NCBI RefSeq assembly: GCF_009765995.1
Contig: NZ_LMUI01000016.1
Location: forward strand, 1-64,000
Origin: Methylocapsa sp. S129
Lineage (GTDB): Bacteria; Pseudomonadota; Alphaproteobacteria; Rhizobiales; Beijerinckiaceae
Length of the DNA: 64,000 nucleotides
Direction: 5' to 3'
In this document: piece by piece, positions 21,701 through 30,580 of the stretch
How the letters are laid out: every line of letters starts with the position of its first letter
Position numbering within the stretch: position 1 is the first letter of the stretch
The notes under the pieces: model-generated
Told to the model about the DNA's origin: nothing
Seen by the model: the letters and a program-made list of their open reading frames with translations, nothing else
Database searches by the model: none
Position numbers and translations under genes: made by a program

Positions 21701-21896
21701 GCTTGGCTATGCGATGGTCGGCGGCCTTTTGGTGAGCCAGGCGCTTACCCTGTTCACCACGCCGGTCATCTATATCTATCTCGACCGTCTCTCCAATTGG
21801 CTGTCGCGCAGCAAGAAACGCAGCGTGGAACGGGAGCCAGAGGGCGGCCATTCGGCGCCGGATTGGGGCGAGGAGCGCCCGCAAGCGGCCGAGTAG
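18732..21896 (+). CDS. RND multidrug efflux pump (MdtB/MdtC-like)
   Basis: 1054 residues from ATG 18732; the frame extends upstream into the adaptor gene, but FIRLPVSTTLIMVAILL is the family start. Twelve membrane segments and two large periplasmic loops fit the HAE1/MdtBC type. The proton-relay acidic pair lies in GFVVDDAIVMLENI in the fourth membrane segment, and the matching GIVKKNGIMMVDFAI in the tenth. Proton-driven export of hydrophobic compounds is inferred. It is in one operon with the adaptor gene. Confidence 0.95.
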   Translation: MNGGISAPFIRLPVSTTLIMVAILLAGAVAYPLLPVAPLPQIDFPTIAVSAQLPGASPDTMASSVAQPLERQIAQIPGVSQMTSTSFLGATSISVQFDLDRNIDAAANDIQAAVNAASGQLPKNLPSPPTYRKVNPSDTPILILSVQSDVAPIIEVDDAAENILAQQISQISGVSLVRVGGQVTPAIRVQIDPAKLVEKNLQLEDVRTQIGIATVDSPKGSINGQKQGYTIFDNDQLTKAEEWNNIIIAYRNGAPVRIRDIGQAVAGPTDDTQAAWGNGKRDVFLVIFKQPGVNVIKTVEKIKQTMVHLEAAIPANIHVSVLSDRTTTIRAAVNDVQFTLMLTIGLVVMVIFIFLRSFWATLIPSVTVPLALLGACGLMYAANYSLDNLSLMALTIAVGFVVDDAIVMLENITRHIEEGMKPYQAAMKGAGEIGFTIISISLSLIAVLIPLLLMSGIIGRLFREFAVTLAMTILVSAFVALTLTPMMASRFLKPHGEERHGRLYMLSERGFNAMANGYERGLDLVLRHRFVTLLVFLFTVGLTGYLFVVIPKGFFPQQDIGILSGTSEAAQDISFTEMMKKQEELGAIVQADPDVATVAMALGAGVGSTSQNTGRMFITLKPRDERGADAFQIIARLRPKLAKVEGARLYLQAAQDVTVGARASRTQFQYTVQDANLEELNTWTPRLLDKLRGLPELRDVATDQQAAGTTLTLKIDRDMASRFGIQPQLIDDTLYDAFGQRQVAQYFTQINTYDVIEEILPSLQANPASLEKLYIRAPSTGQMVPMSAFAKWTTNPIAPLSISHQGQFPAITISFNLAPGVALGPATTAIQRAERELRLPASVTTTFQGNAQAFQDSLATVPLLILAALITVYLILGVLYESFIHPLTILSTLPSAGFGALATLMLFGYEFSLVALIGLILLIGIVKKNGIMMVDFAIVAERDEHLSTEQSIRKAALMRFRPIMMTTMAAMLGGVPLMLGTGTGAELRQPLGYAMVGGLLVSQALTLFTTPVIYIYLDRLSNWLSRSKKRSVEREPEGGHSAPDWGEERPQAAE

Positions 21897-21914
21897 CCTC
21901 GCTCAGACGCCGCG

Positions 21915-22541
21915 TCAAAATCGGCTGTTTTTGACTAGGCGCGGCGCGCCGACGAAGGGCAGATAGCCCCGGGGTTCCGGCGCCTTGGCGACAGGGGCGG
22001 CGCTTGGCGCGGATGAAGAAAGAAAGCGATCGATCGGGTGCGGCGCAGCCTTGACGGGTTCCTCCGTCGGAGCCTGCGCAGGAGCGGGCGCATCCGCGAT
22101 GCGATTTTCGAGCTGCGCGAGGGATGACGGAGCCACTGCGGGCTCCTCGATCGCAGCGGCCGTTTCGACCGGTGCATCCTGCACGCGATATTCGTCCTGC
22201 GAGACCGCGTTCACCGGCTCGGCGGCGGCGGGCGGGGGCGGCGCGTCTTCCACCGCGCCTGCGGAAGGCACAGCGGCGGGCGGATCTTGGGGGCCGAGAA
22301 TCTCAGCGAGCTGCGCCGCCGCCCGGTCGACGACCAACAGCGCGCGATATTCCGGTTGTTGCGCAAGTTGGCGCTGAAGCTGCAATTTGACCTCTTTGAG
22401 CGAGGTCAGCACTTCCGAAAGCATATCGTTTCCCGTCGCGGACACGCGTTCAGTTGAAACAGCCAGAGCTTGCGCGAGACTGGGCGCGGCGCGTTGATGG
22501 ACCTGATTTCCCGCCGGCGCGACCGGCGCCGCCTTCGTCAA
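21915..22541 (-). CDS. Ala/Pro-rich protein of unknown function
   Basis: Up to 208 residues from a TTG at 22541. An ATG at residue 40 (before LSEVLTSLKEVKLQLQRQL) with GGGA upstream is an alternative start. The part from about 40-75 is predicted helical and could form a coiled coil; the rest (about 80-190) is low-complexity Ala, Pro and Glu, probably disordered, ending in a conserved-looking GYLPFVGAPRLVKNSRF. No signal peptide. It stands alone on this strand between the efflux pump and the chemotaxis operon. Function unknown. Confidence 0.5.
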   Translation of the reverse strand: MTKAAPVAPAGNQVHQRAAPSLAQALAVSTERVSATGNDMLSEVLTSLKEVKLQLQRQLAQQPEYRALLVVDRAAAQLAEILGPQDPPAAVPSAGAVEDAPPPPAAAEPVNAVSQDEYRVQDAPVETAAAIEEPAVAPSSLAQLENRIADAPAPAQAPTEEPVKAAPHPIDRFLSSSAPSAAPVAKAPEPRGYLPFVGAPRLVKNSRF

Positions 22542-22830
22542 TTGATTTGTTATTAACCGCCGTCGTTTAACTATGACGGACGATCTGTTGAATCCGGGGG
22601 CGCGCCAGCCGATTCAAAGGCATGACGCCGCCAGATTGTGTCAGTCGAAGTCTGACATACCATCTCCCAACAATCCGAATTGCGCTCAGGCCGATATTTA
22701 GAAGCTGAAGCGAATGTTGTTGAGTAAACATTCGCCAATGCGCCGATCAAGGTAAATAAATAGATAATAAATTAGCCTCATAATCGTGGACAAATAGAAA
22801 TAACGCATAGTTATACGAGGGTGGCGGGTA
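22542..22830. promoter_or_regulatory. Intergenic region before the chemotaxis operon
   Basis: About 290 bases, AT-rich from 22700 to 22815, presumably holding the promoter of the chemotaxis operon on one side and of the Ala/Pro-rich gene on the other. A GAGGGTGG element precedes the chemoreceptor ATG. No clear sigma-28 or sigma-54 box was found by eye. Confidence 0.4.
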
Positions 22831-24366
22831 ATGATTTGGTTCAGGGAATCGGCGTCGATCAAATTGAAGCTGTCGATTGCGTTCGGTCTCCAATTCGTCC
22901 TGACGGCGTCCTTGCTCGTCCTCCTTTATCTCGTCGCCTCGCAGCAATTGCCTGCCGTTGACGCTTTGGCCGCCGGCGGCGCGATCGTCCTGCTTTTGGC
23001 GGTCTTTAGCGTCGCCTTTGGACGCGCGCTCGCCGCGCCCTACGTGGCGACGGTCGCGCGGATGGAAGCGCTGGCGGCCGGAGACATCGCGTCGCCGATT
23101 CCCTTCACCCGCTATCGCGATGGCGTCGGCCGCATCGCGAAGGCCATGCAGTCCCTTCTCGAAGCGGCGGTCGCCAGAACCGACGCTGAGGCGCAAGCCG
23201 GGGCGCAGATTCGCCTAGTCGAAGACGAACGCGCCGAGCGCGAGGCGGAGCGGGCCCAAGAGGGCCGCCAGGACCAATTCGCCATCGAGGCTTTGGGGCA
23301 GGGCCTGGGCCGGCTCGCCAGCGGCGATCTGATCTTGCCCATCAATACGCCTTTCGCCGCGAAGACGGAGAGGCTGCGCAAGGATTTCAACGCCTCGGTC
23401 GAAAAACTGAAGCAGACGATGCAGGCGGTCGCCTCGAGCGCGGAGGCGATCGAGGCGGGCGCGCGGGAAATCTCGACGGCCTCCGACGATCTCTCGCGCC
23501 GCACCGAGCAGCAGGCGGCCAGCCTCGAACAGACGGCGGCGGCGCTCGACCAGATCACGGCGACCGTCAAGAAAGCCGCCGAAGGCGCCGCCCATGCCCG
23601 TCAGGTCGTCACAGTCGCGGATGTCGACGCCAAGAAAAGCGCGTTGGTGGTCCGGCAGGCCGTCGAGGCGATGGACGCCATCGCCAGCTCGGCGCGCCAG
23701 ATCAGCCAGATCATCGGCGTGATCGACGAAATCGCGTTCCAGACCAATCTGCTGGCGCTGAACGCCGGGGTTGAGGCGGCGCGGGCCGGCGACGCCGGCC
23801 GCGGCTTTGCCGTCGTGGCGTCCGAAGTGCGCGCGCTCGCACAGCGCTCGGCGGCGGCGGCCAAGGAGATCAAGGGCCTGATTTCAGCATCGACCGGGCA
23901 GGTGGATCACGGCGTCAAGCTGGTGGCGGAGACCGGCAATTCGCTTGAACGGATCATGGCGCAGGTCGGTGAGATCAACATTGTCGTTTCCGAAATCGCG
24001 GCGGGCGCGAAGGAGCAATCCACCGGCCTCGACGAAGTCAACGCCGCCATCAATCGGATGGATCAGGTGACGCAGCAAAATGCGGCGATGGTCGAAGAAT
24101 CGACGGCGGCGAGCCGTTCGCTGACCGGGGAGACCGCCCAATTGTCGGGCCTCGTCAGCCAATTCCAAATCGGCCGGGCGCGGGACGGTTCCATGCGCCG
24201 CGAACTGCAAAAGGCCGCGCCGCACGCTTTCCGGGCCGCAGCCGGAAACGGCGCCCGCACGGAGACGCGCCGATCGGCGCCGCGGATCGAGCGCGCGACG
24301 CCCAAGGCGATGGTTGCGAATGGCGCGCCCGTCGCCGCGGTCGCCGATGGCTGGGAGGAGTTCTAG
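22831..24366 (+). CDS. Methyl-accepting chemotaxis protein with a CheR tether
   Basis: 511 residues. Two membrane segments (about 14-36 and 45-65) are separated by only about eight residues, so there is no periplasmic ligand domain. A HAMP domain follows (about 65-118), a second HAMP-like unit ([16 protein letters not shown], about 160-200), then the signalling coiled coil whose hairpin tip is [21 protein letters not shown]. The C terminus is GWEEF, fitting the xWxxF pentapeptide that tethers CheR and CheB. It probably senses internal or membrane-borne signals, or acts with other receptors. First gene of the operon, in the position of mcpE in S. meliloti. Confidence 0.95.
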   Translation: MIWFRESASIKLKLSIAFGLQFVLTASLLVLLYLVASQQLPAVDALAAGGAIVLLLAVFSVAFGRALAAPYVATVARMEALAAGDIASPIPFTRYRDGVGRIAKAMQSLLEAAVARTDAEAQAGAQIRLVEDERAEREAERAQEGRQDQFAIEALGQGLGRLASGDLILPINTPFAAKTERLRKDFNASVEKLKQTMQAVASSAEAIEAGAREISTASDDLSRRTEQQAASLEQTAAALDQITATVKKAAEGAAHARQVVTVADVDAKKSALVVRQAVEAMDAIASSARQISQIIGVIDEIAFQTNLLALNAGVEAARAGDAGRGFAVVASEVRALAQRSAAAAKEIKGLISASTGQVDHGVKLVAETGNSLERIMAQVGEINIVVSEIAAGAKEQSTGLDEVNAAINRMDQVTQQNAAMVEESTAASRSLTGETAQLSGLVSQFQIGRARDGSMRRELQKAAPHAFRAAAGNGARTETRRSAPRIERATPKAMVANGAPVAAVADGWEEF

Positions 24367-24367
24367 G

Positions 24368-24667
24368 ATGAAACAAACGCAAGGGACCATGCAGACGCTG
24401 CGGCTTCCCGAGATTCTGGACATCACGCGCGCCGGGCCTCTGGCCGAGTCCTTTCGCGCCTTGCGCGGCGCCGAACTCGCCGTCGACGCCGCCCAGGTTC
24501 AACGCATCGGCGCCCAATGCGCCCAGGTCATCATGTCGGCGGTCTCGACCTGGCAAGCCGATGACTTCGCGCTTTGCGTGACGGAACCCTCACCTGAGTT
24601 CCGCGAGACCTTTTCGCTTCTCGGAATCGGACTGGCCGAAATCGCAACAGAAGAAGCAGCGCAATGA
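24368..24667 (+). CDS. Small STAS-domain chemotaxis protein in the cheS position
   Basis: 99 residues from ATG 24368, directly after the receptor stop. The pattern LRLPEILDITRAGPLAESF, AELAVDAAQVQRIGAQCAQVIMSAV and FSLLGIGLAEIA is that of a STAS (anti-sigma antagonist-like) fold; the phosphorylatable serine of SpoIIAA is not apparent (IGAQC replaces the usual DSSG). In S. meliloti the gene in this place is cheS (97 residues), reported to aid binding of CheY1 phosphate to CheA in signal termination. I assign that role by position and size only. It overlaps cheY by four bases. Confidence 0.75.
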   Translation: MKQTQGTMQTLRLPEILDITRAGPLAESFRALRGAELAVDAAQVQRIGAQCAQVIMSAVSTWQADDFALCVTEPSPEFRETFSLLGIGLAEIATEEAAQ

Positions 24668-25032
24668 GCAAAGTCATACTGACGGTCGATGATTCCCGCA
24701 CCATGCGCGACATGTTGAATCTCGCGCTGGTGGAGGCCGGCTATCGCGTCACGCAGGCCGTTGACGGCCTGCAGGGGCTCGAAATGTTGTGCGCGGCGGA
24801 AACGCCCGACGTTATCGTCACGGACCTCAACATGCCCAAACTCGACGGGTTCGGCTTCATCGAGGCGGTCCGCAAGGACGCGCGATTTCGCGCCATTCCC
24901 ATTCTTGTGCTGACGACGGAGAGCGATGGCGAAAAGAAGAACCGCGCCCGCCAGGCCGGCGCCACCGGTTGGATCGTCAAGCCGTTCGATTCCTTGAAGC
25001 TCGTCGAGGCGATCCGCCGCGTCGCCGCCTGA
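24664..25032 (+). CDS. cheY1: Chemotaxis response regulator CheY (first copy)
   Basis: 122 residues, a single receiver domain. Acidic pocket D9/D10 (LTVDDSR), phospho-acceptor D54 (VIVTDLNMPK), the conserved Thr in LVLTTES and Lys in WIVKPFDS are all present. It is phosphorylated by CheA. In the two-CheY systems of rhizobia, CheY1 acts as a phosphate sink and CheY2 drives the motor; position in the operon suggests that this copy is the sink. Translationally coupled to the STAS gene (ATGA). Confidence 0.95.
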   Translation: MSKVILTVDDSRTMRDMLNLALVEAGYRVTQAVDGLQGLEMLCAAETPDVIVTDLNMPKLDGFGFIEAVRKDARFRAIPILVLTTESDGEKKNRARQAGATGWIVKPFDSLKLVEAIRRVAA

Positions 25033-25055
25033 ATTCTTTTAGGAAAGTCAAGCGC

Positions 25056-27218
25056 TTGGACACGATCGAGACGATAAAGCTGACCTTCTTTCAGGAATGC
25101 GAGGAGCAACTCGCAGAACTTGAATCGGGCTTGCTCGCGATGAACGAAGGCGCCGCCGATTCCGAGACGGTCAATGCGGTCTTCCGCGCGGTCCATTCCA
25201 TCAAGGGGGGCGCCGGCGCCTTCAAGCTCGACGATCTCGTGCGCTTCGCCCATATTTTCGAGACAACGCTCGATCAGATCCGGATCGGCCAACTGCCGCC
25301 GTCGCCCGAGGTCATGAAGGTCGTGCTGCGCACCGCCGATGTCCTCGCCGACCTTGTGGCCGCTGCGCGCGAAGGCGATCGCCTCGATGAGGCGAAATGG
25401 CTTCCGGCGTTGGAGGAGTGTCGCGCCTTGAGCGACGCGTCCCACGACGCCATCGAGCTTGCCGACTTTCAACCCGTGCGCGTGAGCTTCGACGATATCG
25501 ACGCTCCCGTTGCGCCCGCGCGCCCGCCTCGTGTTTTCACGATATATTTCAAGCCGAAGCGCGAGCTTTACGCCAACGCCAACGAATCCGTGCTGCTGCT
25601 GCGCGAACTTGCCCGGCTCGGCGAGATGACGGTCGCCTGCGACGCGTCGGCGCTTCCGCTTCTTGGCGAGCTCGATGCGGACGGCGCCTATTTCGCCTGG
25701 ACGGTTGAACTCGTCACCACGCGGGACGAAGCGGAAATTCGCGAGGTTTTCGAGTTCGTCGAGGGCGACTGCGATCTTACGATCGAAGGCGCGGCGATTC
25801 CGGCGCCCGCGCCATCCGATGTCGCGGCGCTGATCCGTAGGGTTCAGGCGGAGATGGGCGCCGAATCGCGCGCGCCCGCGTTCGTCCAACGCCCCGCGCC
25901 CGTCCATGCGAATGCGCCTTTGAAACTCGTCGCGGACGCAGCGCCGTCCGAGGGTCGATCCGCCGCGCCGCCGGCGAAGGCGGATATCGCCAAAAATGAA
26001 ATTGCTCCTCCGGCCGCGACGATCCGCGTCGAATTCGATCGCGTCGACCGATTGATCAATCTCGTCGGCGAACTCGTCATCAACCAGGCCATGCTCTCGC
26101 AGCGCATTATCGAGGCGGGCTTCGCCAACGGTTCGGCCGTCACGGTCGGTCTTGACGAGCTTGAACAATTGACGCGCGAGATTCAGGAAAGCGTCATGGC
26201 GATCCGCGCGCAGCCCGTCAAATCCTTGTTTCAGCGGATGTCGCGCATCGTTCGCGAGGTCGCCGACGCGACGGGCAAGTCCGCGCGCCTCAAGACGGAG
26301 GGCGAAAGCACCGAGATCGACAAGACCGTTGTCGAACGGCTGGCCGATCCGCTCACCCATCTCATTCGCAATGCGATCGATCATGGCCTGGAGGCGCCGC
26401 ACAGCCGCGCCGCCGCCGGCAAACTCTCCGAAGGAATCGTGCGGCTTTCGGCGGCGCATCGGTCGGGCCGGGTCATTATCGAGGTCGCCGATGACGGCGC
26501 CGGGATCGATCGCGCGCGCGTGCGGGATGTGGCGATCGGCAAGGGCCTCATCCCCGCCGACGCCCAGCTCACCGACGCCGAGATTGACAATCTCATCTTT
26601 CTGCCGGGCTTCTCGACGGTTTCGGAACTGTCCAATATTTCGGGACGCGGCGTCGGCATGGATGTCGTCAAGCGGTCGATCCAGGCTTTGGGCGGGCGCA
26701 TTTCCATCGCCTCGCGACCCGGCAAAGGCTCGACCTTCACCATGAGTCTGCCGCTGACCCTGGCCGTTCTCGACGGCATGGTTGTATCGACCAGCGGCCA
26801 GACCCTCGTCGTTCCCCTGACCGCCATCGTGGAGACGCTCAGGCCCAAGAGCGGTGATGTGCACGCGCTGGGGTCAGGCGCCGATGTCCTGGCTATTCGC
26901 GGCAGCTTCGTGCCCCTGATCGACGTGGGCCGCGCCCTGGGTTTCCGCACCGTTCCCGCCGATCCGCTCACCAGCGTCGTCATTCTGATCGAGACGGAAG
27001 GCCGCGCCAGGAATGCTCTGCTCGTCGATACGATTCAGGATCAGCGCCAGGTGGTCATCAAGAGCCTGGAAGCCAATTACTGCCATGTTCCCGACATTGC
27101 CGCGGCGACGATTCTGGGCGACGGCCGCGTCGCCTTGATTCTCGACGTCGACGCTTTGGTCGCCCGCTCGCGCGGCGACGTCGCGCCCGCCGACCTCCCA
27201 TTCGCAGAAGCAGGTTGA
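25056..27218 (+). CDS. cheA: Chemotaxis histidine kinase CheA
   Basis: 720 residues from a TTG at 25056, preceded by AGGAAA at nine bases; upstream codons in this frame are only the shadow of cheY. The Hpt domain carries the phosphorylated His47 (FRAVHSIKGGAG). A linker with a CheY-binding-type region follows, then the dimerisation/HisKA part (VEFDRVDRLINLVGELVINQAM), the ATPase (HLIRNAIDHGLE; VADDGAGID; GRGVGMDVVK; GKGSTFTMSLPLTLA) and the C-terminal CheW-like domain. It phosphorylates CheY1, CheY2 and CheB. The next gene is cheW after 3 bp. Confidence 0.97.
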   Translation: MDTIETIKLTFFQECEEQLAELESGLLAMNEGAADSETVNAVFRAVHSIKGGAGAFKLDDLVRFAHIFETTLDQIRIGQLPPSPEVMKVVLRTADVLADLVAAAREGDRLDEAKWLPALEECRALSDASHDAIELADFQPVRVSFDDIDAPVAPARPPRVFTIYFKPKRELYANANESVLLLRELARLGEMTVACDASALPLLGELDADGAYFAWTVELVTTRDEAEIREVFEFVEGDCDLTIEGAAIPAPAPSDVAALIRRVQAEMGAESRAPAFVQRPAPVHANAPLKLVADAAPSEGRSAAPPAKADIAKNEIAPPAATIRVEFDRVDRLINLVGELVINQAMLSQRIIEAGFANGSAVTVGLDELEQLTREIQESVMAIRAQPVKSLFQRMSRIVREVADATGKSARLKTEGESTEIDKTVVERLADPLTHLIRNAIDHGLEAPHSRAAAGKLSEGIVRLSAAHRSGRVIIEVADDGAGIDRARVRDVAIGKGLIPADAQLTDAEIDNLIFLPGFSTVSELSNISGRGVGMDVVKRSIQALGGRISIASRPGKGSTFTMSLPLTLAVLDGMVVSTSGQTLVVPLTAIVETLRPKSGDVHALGSGADVLAIRGSFVPLIDVGRALGFRTVPADPLTSVVILIETEGRARNALLVDTIQDQRQVVIKSLEANYCHVPDIAAATILGDGRVALILDVDALVARSRGDVAPADLPFAEAG

Positions 27219-27221
27219 ACC

Positions 27222-27689
27222 ATGAGCGAGATGATGACGAGCCCCACGCCCAATGGCGTCGAACTGATGGCGTTCCGTATCGGCGCCCAGGAGTTTTGCG
27301 TCGACATCGTGTCGGTGCGCGAGATCCGCGGCTGGACCCCGGCGACCGCCTTGCCGCATTCGCCCGATTTCGTGCGCGGCGTGATCAATCTGCGCGGCGT
27401 GGTGTTGCCGATCGTCGATCTGGCGGCGCGCCTCGGCCTGGCATGCGTCGAGCCGACTTCGCGCCACGTCATTATCGTGGCGCAGGTCGGCAAGCAGATC
27501 GTCGGCCTGCTTGTCGACGCCGTGTCTGAAATACTCACCGTCACCGACGATATGGTTCAGCCGACGCCGGATGTCGCGTCGGAAATGGCCAAGACATTTG
27601 TCCGCGGCGTTCTAGCGATCAATCAGAGAATGATCAGCCTGATCGCGCTGGACGAGATCCTGCCAAAAACATTGCGCGATGCGGCGTGA
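27222..27689 (+). CDS. cheW: Chemotaxis coupling protein CheW
   Basis: 155 residues. A single CheW/SH3-like domain with motifs FRIGAQEFCVDIVSVREI, PDFVRGVINLRGVVLPIVDLAARLG and VGLLVDAVSEIL. It joins CheA to receptors in the cytoplasmic array. It is three bases after cheA, and its stop overlaps the cheR GTG start. Confidence 0.97.
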   Translation: MSEMMTSPTPNGVELMAFRIGAQEFCVDIVSVREIRGWTPATALPHSPDFVRGVINLRGVVLPIVDLAARLGLACVEPTSRHVIIVAQVGKQIVGLLVDAVSEILTVTDDMVQPTPDVASEMAKTFVRGVLAINQRMISLIALDEILPKTLRDAA

Positions 27690-28579
27690 GCGTTATGGCG
27701 GGCGCGTTGCGGCGGATTGAAACGGGGCGGGAGTCCGGAGCGGGAGAGTTCCCGTTCACCAATGAGGACTTCAACCGTATTGCCGTCCTGCTTCGGCGGG
27801 AGTCCGGAATTCATCTGCGCGAGTCGAAAGCCACCTTGGTCTATTCGCGGCTCGCCAAGCGGTTGCGGGCGCTGCGCATCGAGAGTTTTCGCCAATATTG
27901 CAAGCTGGTGGCCGTCGACGGCGAGGAGCGCGTCAACATGCTGGCCGCCCTCACGACCAATGTGACGCGGTTTTTTCGCGAGCCGCACCATTTCGAGCAT
28001 CTGAAGACCCGCGTTCTGCCGCCCTTGCTCGAGGCCGCGCGCCAGGGCGCCCCGGTGCGTCTGTGGTCGGCGGGATGTTCGAGCGGCCAGGAGGCGTATT
28101 CCATCGCTCTGGCCATCCTCTCGCTCATGCCGGACGCGGCCTCGCGCGACATCAAGATTCTCGCGACCGATATCGACCCCTATATGGTGGCCAAAGGACG
28201 CGTCGGCGCCTATGGGGCCGCCGAGCTTCGCGATGTGCCGCTCGAGATGAAGCGGCGCTGGTTCGAGGCGGTTCCGGGAGAAGCGCGAGGCTTTCTTCGC
28301 GTCAACGACGACCTGCGCGCGCTCGTCGCGTTCCGCGAACTCAATCTGATCGGCGATTGGCCGATGCGCGGCCAGTTTCACGCGATATTTTGCCGCAATG
28401 TCGTCATCTATTTCGAGGAAGCGACGCAATCGCAGCTCTGGAGTCGGATCCTGCCGCTTCTGTCTCCGGGCGGCTGGCTCTATATCGGTCATTCCGAACG
28501 CGTGTCGGGCGCCGCGCTCAGCGCGCTCGAAAATGTCGAGATCACGACCTACCGCCTGAGCGGGAGCGCGCGAACATGA
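27686..28579 (+). CDS. cheR: Chemoreceptor methyltransferase CheR
   Basis: 297 residues from GTG 27686, which overlaps the cheW stop (GTGA); ATG 27695 is a second choice. The N-terminal helical domain (about 15-85, [30 protein letters not shown]) is followed by the SAM-binding domain with [28 protein letters not shown] and [12 protein letters not shown]. It methylates glutamates on receptors. The local receptor ends in the pentapeptide GWEEF that such enzymes can bind. Overlaps cheB by four bases. Confidence 0.97.
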   Translation: MSVMAGALRRIETGRESGAGEFPFTNEDFNRIAVLLRRESGIHLRESKATLVYSRLAKRLRALRIESFRQYCKLVAVDGEERVNMLAALTTNVTRFFREPHHFEHLKTRVLPPLLEAARQGAPVRLWSAGCSSGQEAYSIALAILSLMPDAASRDIKILATDIDPYMVAKGRVGAYGAAELRDVPLEMKRRWFEAVPGEARGFLRVNDDLRALVAFRELNLIGDWPMRGQFHAIFCRNVVIYFEEATQSQLWSRILPLLSPGGWLYIGHSERVSGAALSALENVEITTYRLSGSART

Positions 28580-29613
28580 GGCCGGTTCGCGTTCTCGTCG
28601 TCGACGATTCCGCGACCATGCGCGGATTGATCCGGGCCGCCCTCGAGCGCGATCCGGAAGTCGAAGTCGTCGGACAGGCCGCCGATCCCATTGAAGCCCG
28701 TCAGGCGATCAAGGCCTTGAATCCGGATGTGATCACGCTCGATGTCGAAATGCCGAACATGAACGGCATCGAATTTCTTGAAAAAATCATGCGGCTGCGG
28801 CCGATGCCGGTGATCATGGTGTCGAGCCTGACGACGAGCGGCGGCGACGCCACGATACGCGCCCTCGAAACAGGCGCCGTCGATTGCGTCGCCAAGCCGT
28901 CAAGCGGCGACGAGGACGCTTTCGGCGAGCTGCCGGCGATCGTGAAAATGGCGGCGGGCGCCTTCGTGCGGCCGAGCGCGCCGCGCCGCGTCGAGCCGCG
29001 GTCCAGCGCTCGCCAGACGCCCGGCTATATCCATGACGGGCGGGTCGTCGCGATCGGCGCCTCGACGGGCGGCGTCGAAGCGTTGATCGCCGTGCTCTCG
29101 GAATTTCCCGCCAATTGCCCGCCGACCGTCATCACCCAGCATATGCCCGCGAATTTCACCCGGAGTCTGGCGCAGCGGCTTGACCGGATCTGCGCGCCAA
29201 GCGTCAGCGAGGCCAGCGACGGCGCGGCGCTCGAGCAGGGCCATATCTATCTGGCGCCAGGCGGCCGCGCGCATCTTGAGGTCGTCGGCTCGAGGCGTTT
29301 GTATTGCCGCCTGCGTCCGGGCGAGGCCGTCAACGGCCATCGGCCGTCGGTGGATGTGCTGTTCGCCTCCGTCGGCAAGGCGGTCGGCGAAAAAGCGGTC
29401 GGCGTGATCTTGACGGGCATGGGCCGGGACGGGGCCGCCGGGCTGCTCGAAATGCGCAAGGCCGGCGCGCGCACGCTCGGCCAGAACGAAGCCAGCAGCG
29501 TGATCTATGGAATGCCCCGCGTGGCGTTCGAATGGGGAGCCGTGCAAAAACAATTGCCGCTGACCCGGCTCGGACAAGAGATACTGACCGCCGCCTCGCC
29601 GCGGAATCCATAG
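28576..29613 (+). CDS. cheB: Chemoreceptor methylesterase/deamidase CheB
   Basis: 345 residues from ATG 28576 (ATGA overlap with cheR). The receiver domain has D10/D11 (VVDDSATMR) and phospho-acceptor D56 ([12 protein letters not shown]). After a linker, the methylesterase domain shows the Ser of [11 protein letters not shown], the His of ITQHMPANF and the Asp of GMGRDGAAG. It removes methyl groups from receptors when phosphorylated by CheA. Confidence 0.97.
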   Translation: MRPVRVLVVDDSATMRGLIRAALERDPEVEVVGQAADPIEARQAIKALNPDVITLDVEMPNMNGIEFLEKIMRLRPMPVIMVSSLTTSGGDATIRALETGAVDCVAKPSSGDEDAFGELPAIVKMAAGAFVRPSAPRRVEPRSSARQTPGYIHDGRVVAIGASTGGVEALIAVLSEFPANCPPTVITQHMPANFTRSLAQRLDRICAPSVSEASDGAALEQGHIYLAPGGRAHLEVVGSRRLYCRLRPGEAVNGHRPSVDVLFASVGKAVGEKAVGVILTGMGRDGAAGLLEMRKAGARTLGQNEASSVIYGMPRVAFEWGAVQKQLPLTRLGQEILTAASPRNP

Positions 29614-29624
29614 AGGCGATGGCG

Positions 29625-30014
29625 ATGGCGCTCAGGGATCAACTCAGGGTTTTGGTCGTTGACGACACCTCGGTCAGCCGCGCGCTGATCTGCGACGCGC
29701 TCGACCAGATCGGCATGAAGAATGTCTCGATCGCCAGGGATGGCGAAGAGGGGCTTCACGCGATGATCGCCAAGCCGTCGCACCTCGTCATTTCCGACCT
29801 CAATATGCCCAAGCTCGATGGCCTGGGTCTGCTGCGCGCGGTGCGCGAATGCGAGCCGATCAAAAAGGCGGCGTTCATTCTGGTGACGGGCCGCGGCGAC
29901 AACGCGGTCGTCGCGCAGGGAAGGAAATATGGTTTGAACAACCTCCTCGCCAAGCCTTTTACCGTCGACTCTCTGAGAACCTCCATTGAGGCGGTGGTCG
30001 GGCGGCTCGGATGA
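29625..30014 (+). CDS. cheY2: Chemotaxis response regulator CheY (second copy)
   Basis: 129 residues from ATG 29625, chosen over ATG 29619 because AGAGG lies eight bases before it and only two before the other. Receiver residues: D13/D14 (VVDDTSVSR), phospho-acceptor D58 (VISDLNMPKLDG), Thr in LVTGRGD and Lys in LLAKPFTV. By analogy with S. meliloti this copy binds the flagellar motor. It follows cheB and overlaps cheD by four bases. Confidence 0.93.
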   Translation: MALRDQLRVLVVDDTSVSRALICDALDQIGMKNVSIARDGEEGLHAMIAKPSHLVISDLNMPKLDGLGLLRAVRECEPIKKAAFILVTGRGDNAVVAQGRKYGLNNLLAKPFTVDSLRTSIEAVVGRLG

Positions 30015-30553
30015 GAACAGTCGAAGTGATCGAGCGCCGGATCCATGTCATGCAGGGCGAATATTGCGTCAGCACCGATCCAGGCGTCATGCTCACGACG
30101 CTGCTGGGCTCCTGCGTCGCCGCCTGCATGCGCGACCCCGAGGCGCAGGTCGGCGGCATGAACCATTTCCTGCTGCCCGGGACCGACGACCGGTCGCAAA
30201 CGCGCGCGGCGGAGAGTTATGGCGTTCATCTGATGGAGCTTCTCGTCAACGATCTCCTGCGCCACGGCGCCCGCCGCGAGCGCCTGGAGGCCAAGCTGTT
30301 TGGCGGCTCGGCGACGATGCAGGGATTATGCGACATCGGTGCCCTCAACAGCCAGTTCGCCGAACGATTTCTTCGCCATGAAGGCATCGCCTATGCGGGC
30401 GGTAGCCTCGGGGGCGATCGCGGCCGCCGCATCCAGTTCTGGCCGACCTCCGGGCGGGCGCGGCAAGCCGCCATGCGTAAGAACGAAGCCTTTACGTCGC
30501 CGAGCGCCAGCCTTCCGCTGCGGGCGCTGGGCGGAGAGGTCGAACTGTTCTGA
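30011..30553 (+). CDS. cheD: Receptor glutamine deamidase CheD
   Basis: 180 residues. The catalytic Cys35 and His52 of this family appear in LLGSCVAACM and GGMNHFLLPG, with the conserved Thr just before the Cys. It deamidates receptor glutamines to methylatable glutamates. The rest has KLFGGSATMQ and the ending GGEVELF. Start ATG overlaps the cheY2 stop. Confidence 0.94.
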   Translation: MRTVEVIERRIHVMQGEYCVSTDPGVMLTTLLGSCVAACMRDPEAQVGGMNHFLLPGTDDRSQTRAAESYGVHLMELLVNDLLRHGARRERLEAKLFGGSATMQGLCDIGALNSQFAERFLRHEGIAYAGGSLGGDRGRRIQFWPTSGRARQAAMRKNEAFTSPSASLPLRALGGEVELF

Positions 30554-30580
30554 GAGGCGCGCGACGTGAGAGCGTGAGAG

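Noticed and set aside
24789-25055. 89-codon N-terminal extension of cheA
   Set aside because: It is an out-of-frame reading of cheY1; the TTG at 25056 with AGGAAA upstream gives the family-like N terminus.
24741-26864. 707-codon open frame on the minus strand
   Set aside because: Shadow of cheY and cheA; no motifs, and a long antisense frame is expected in GC-rich DNA.
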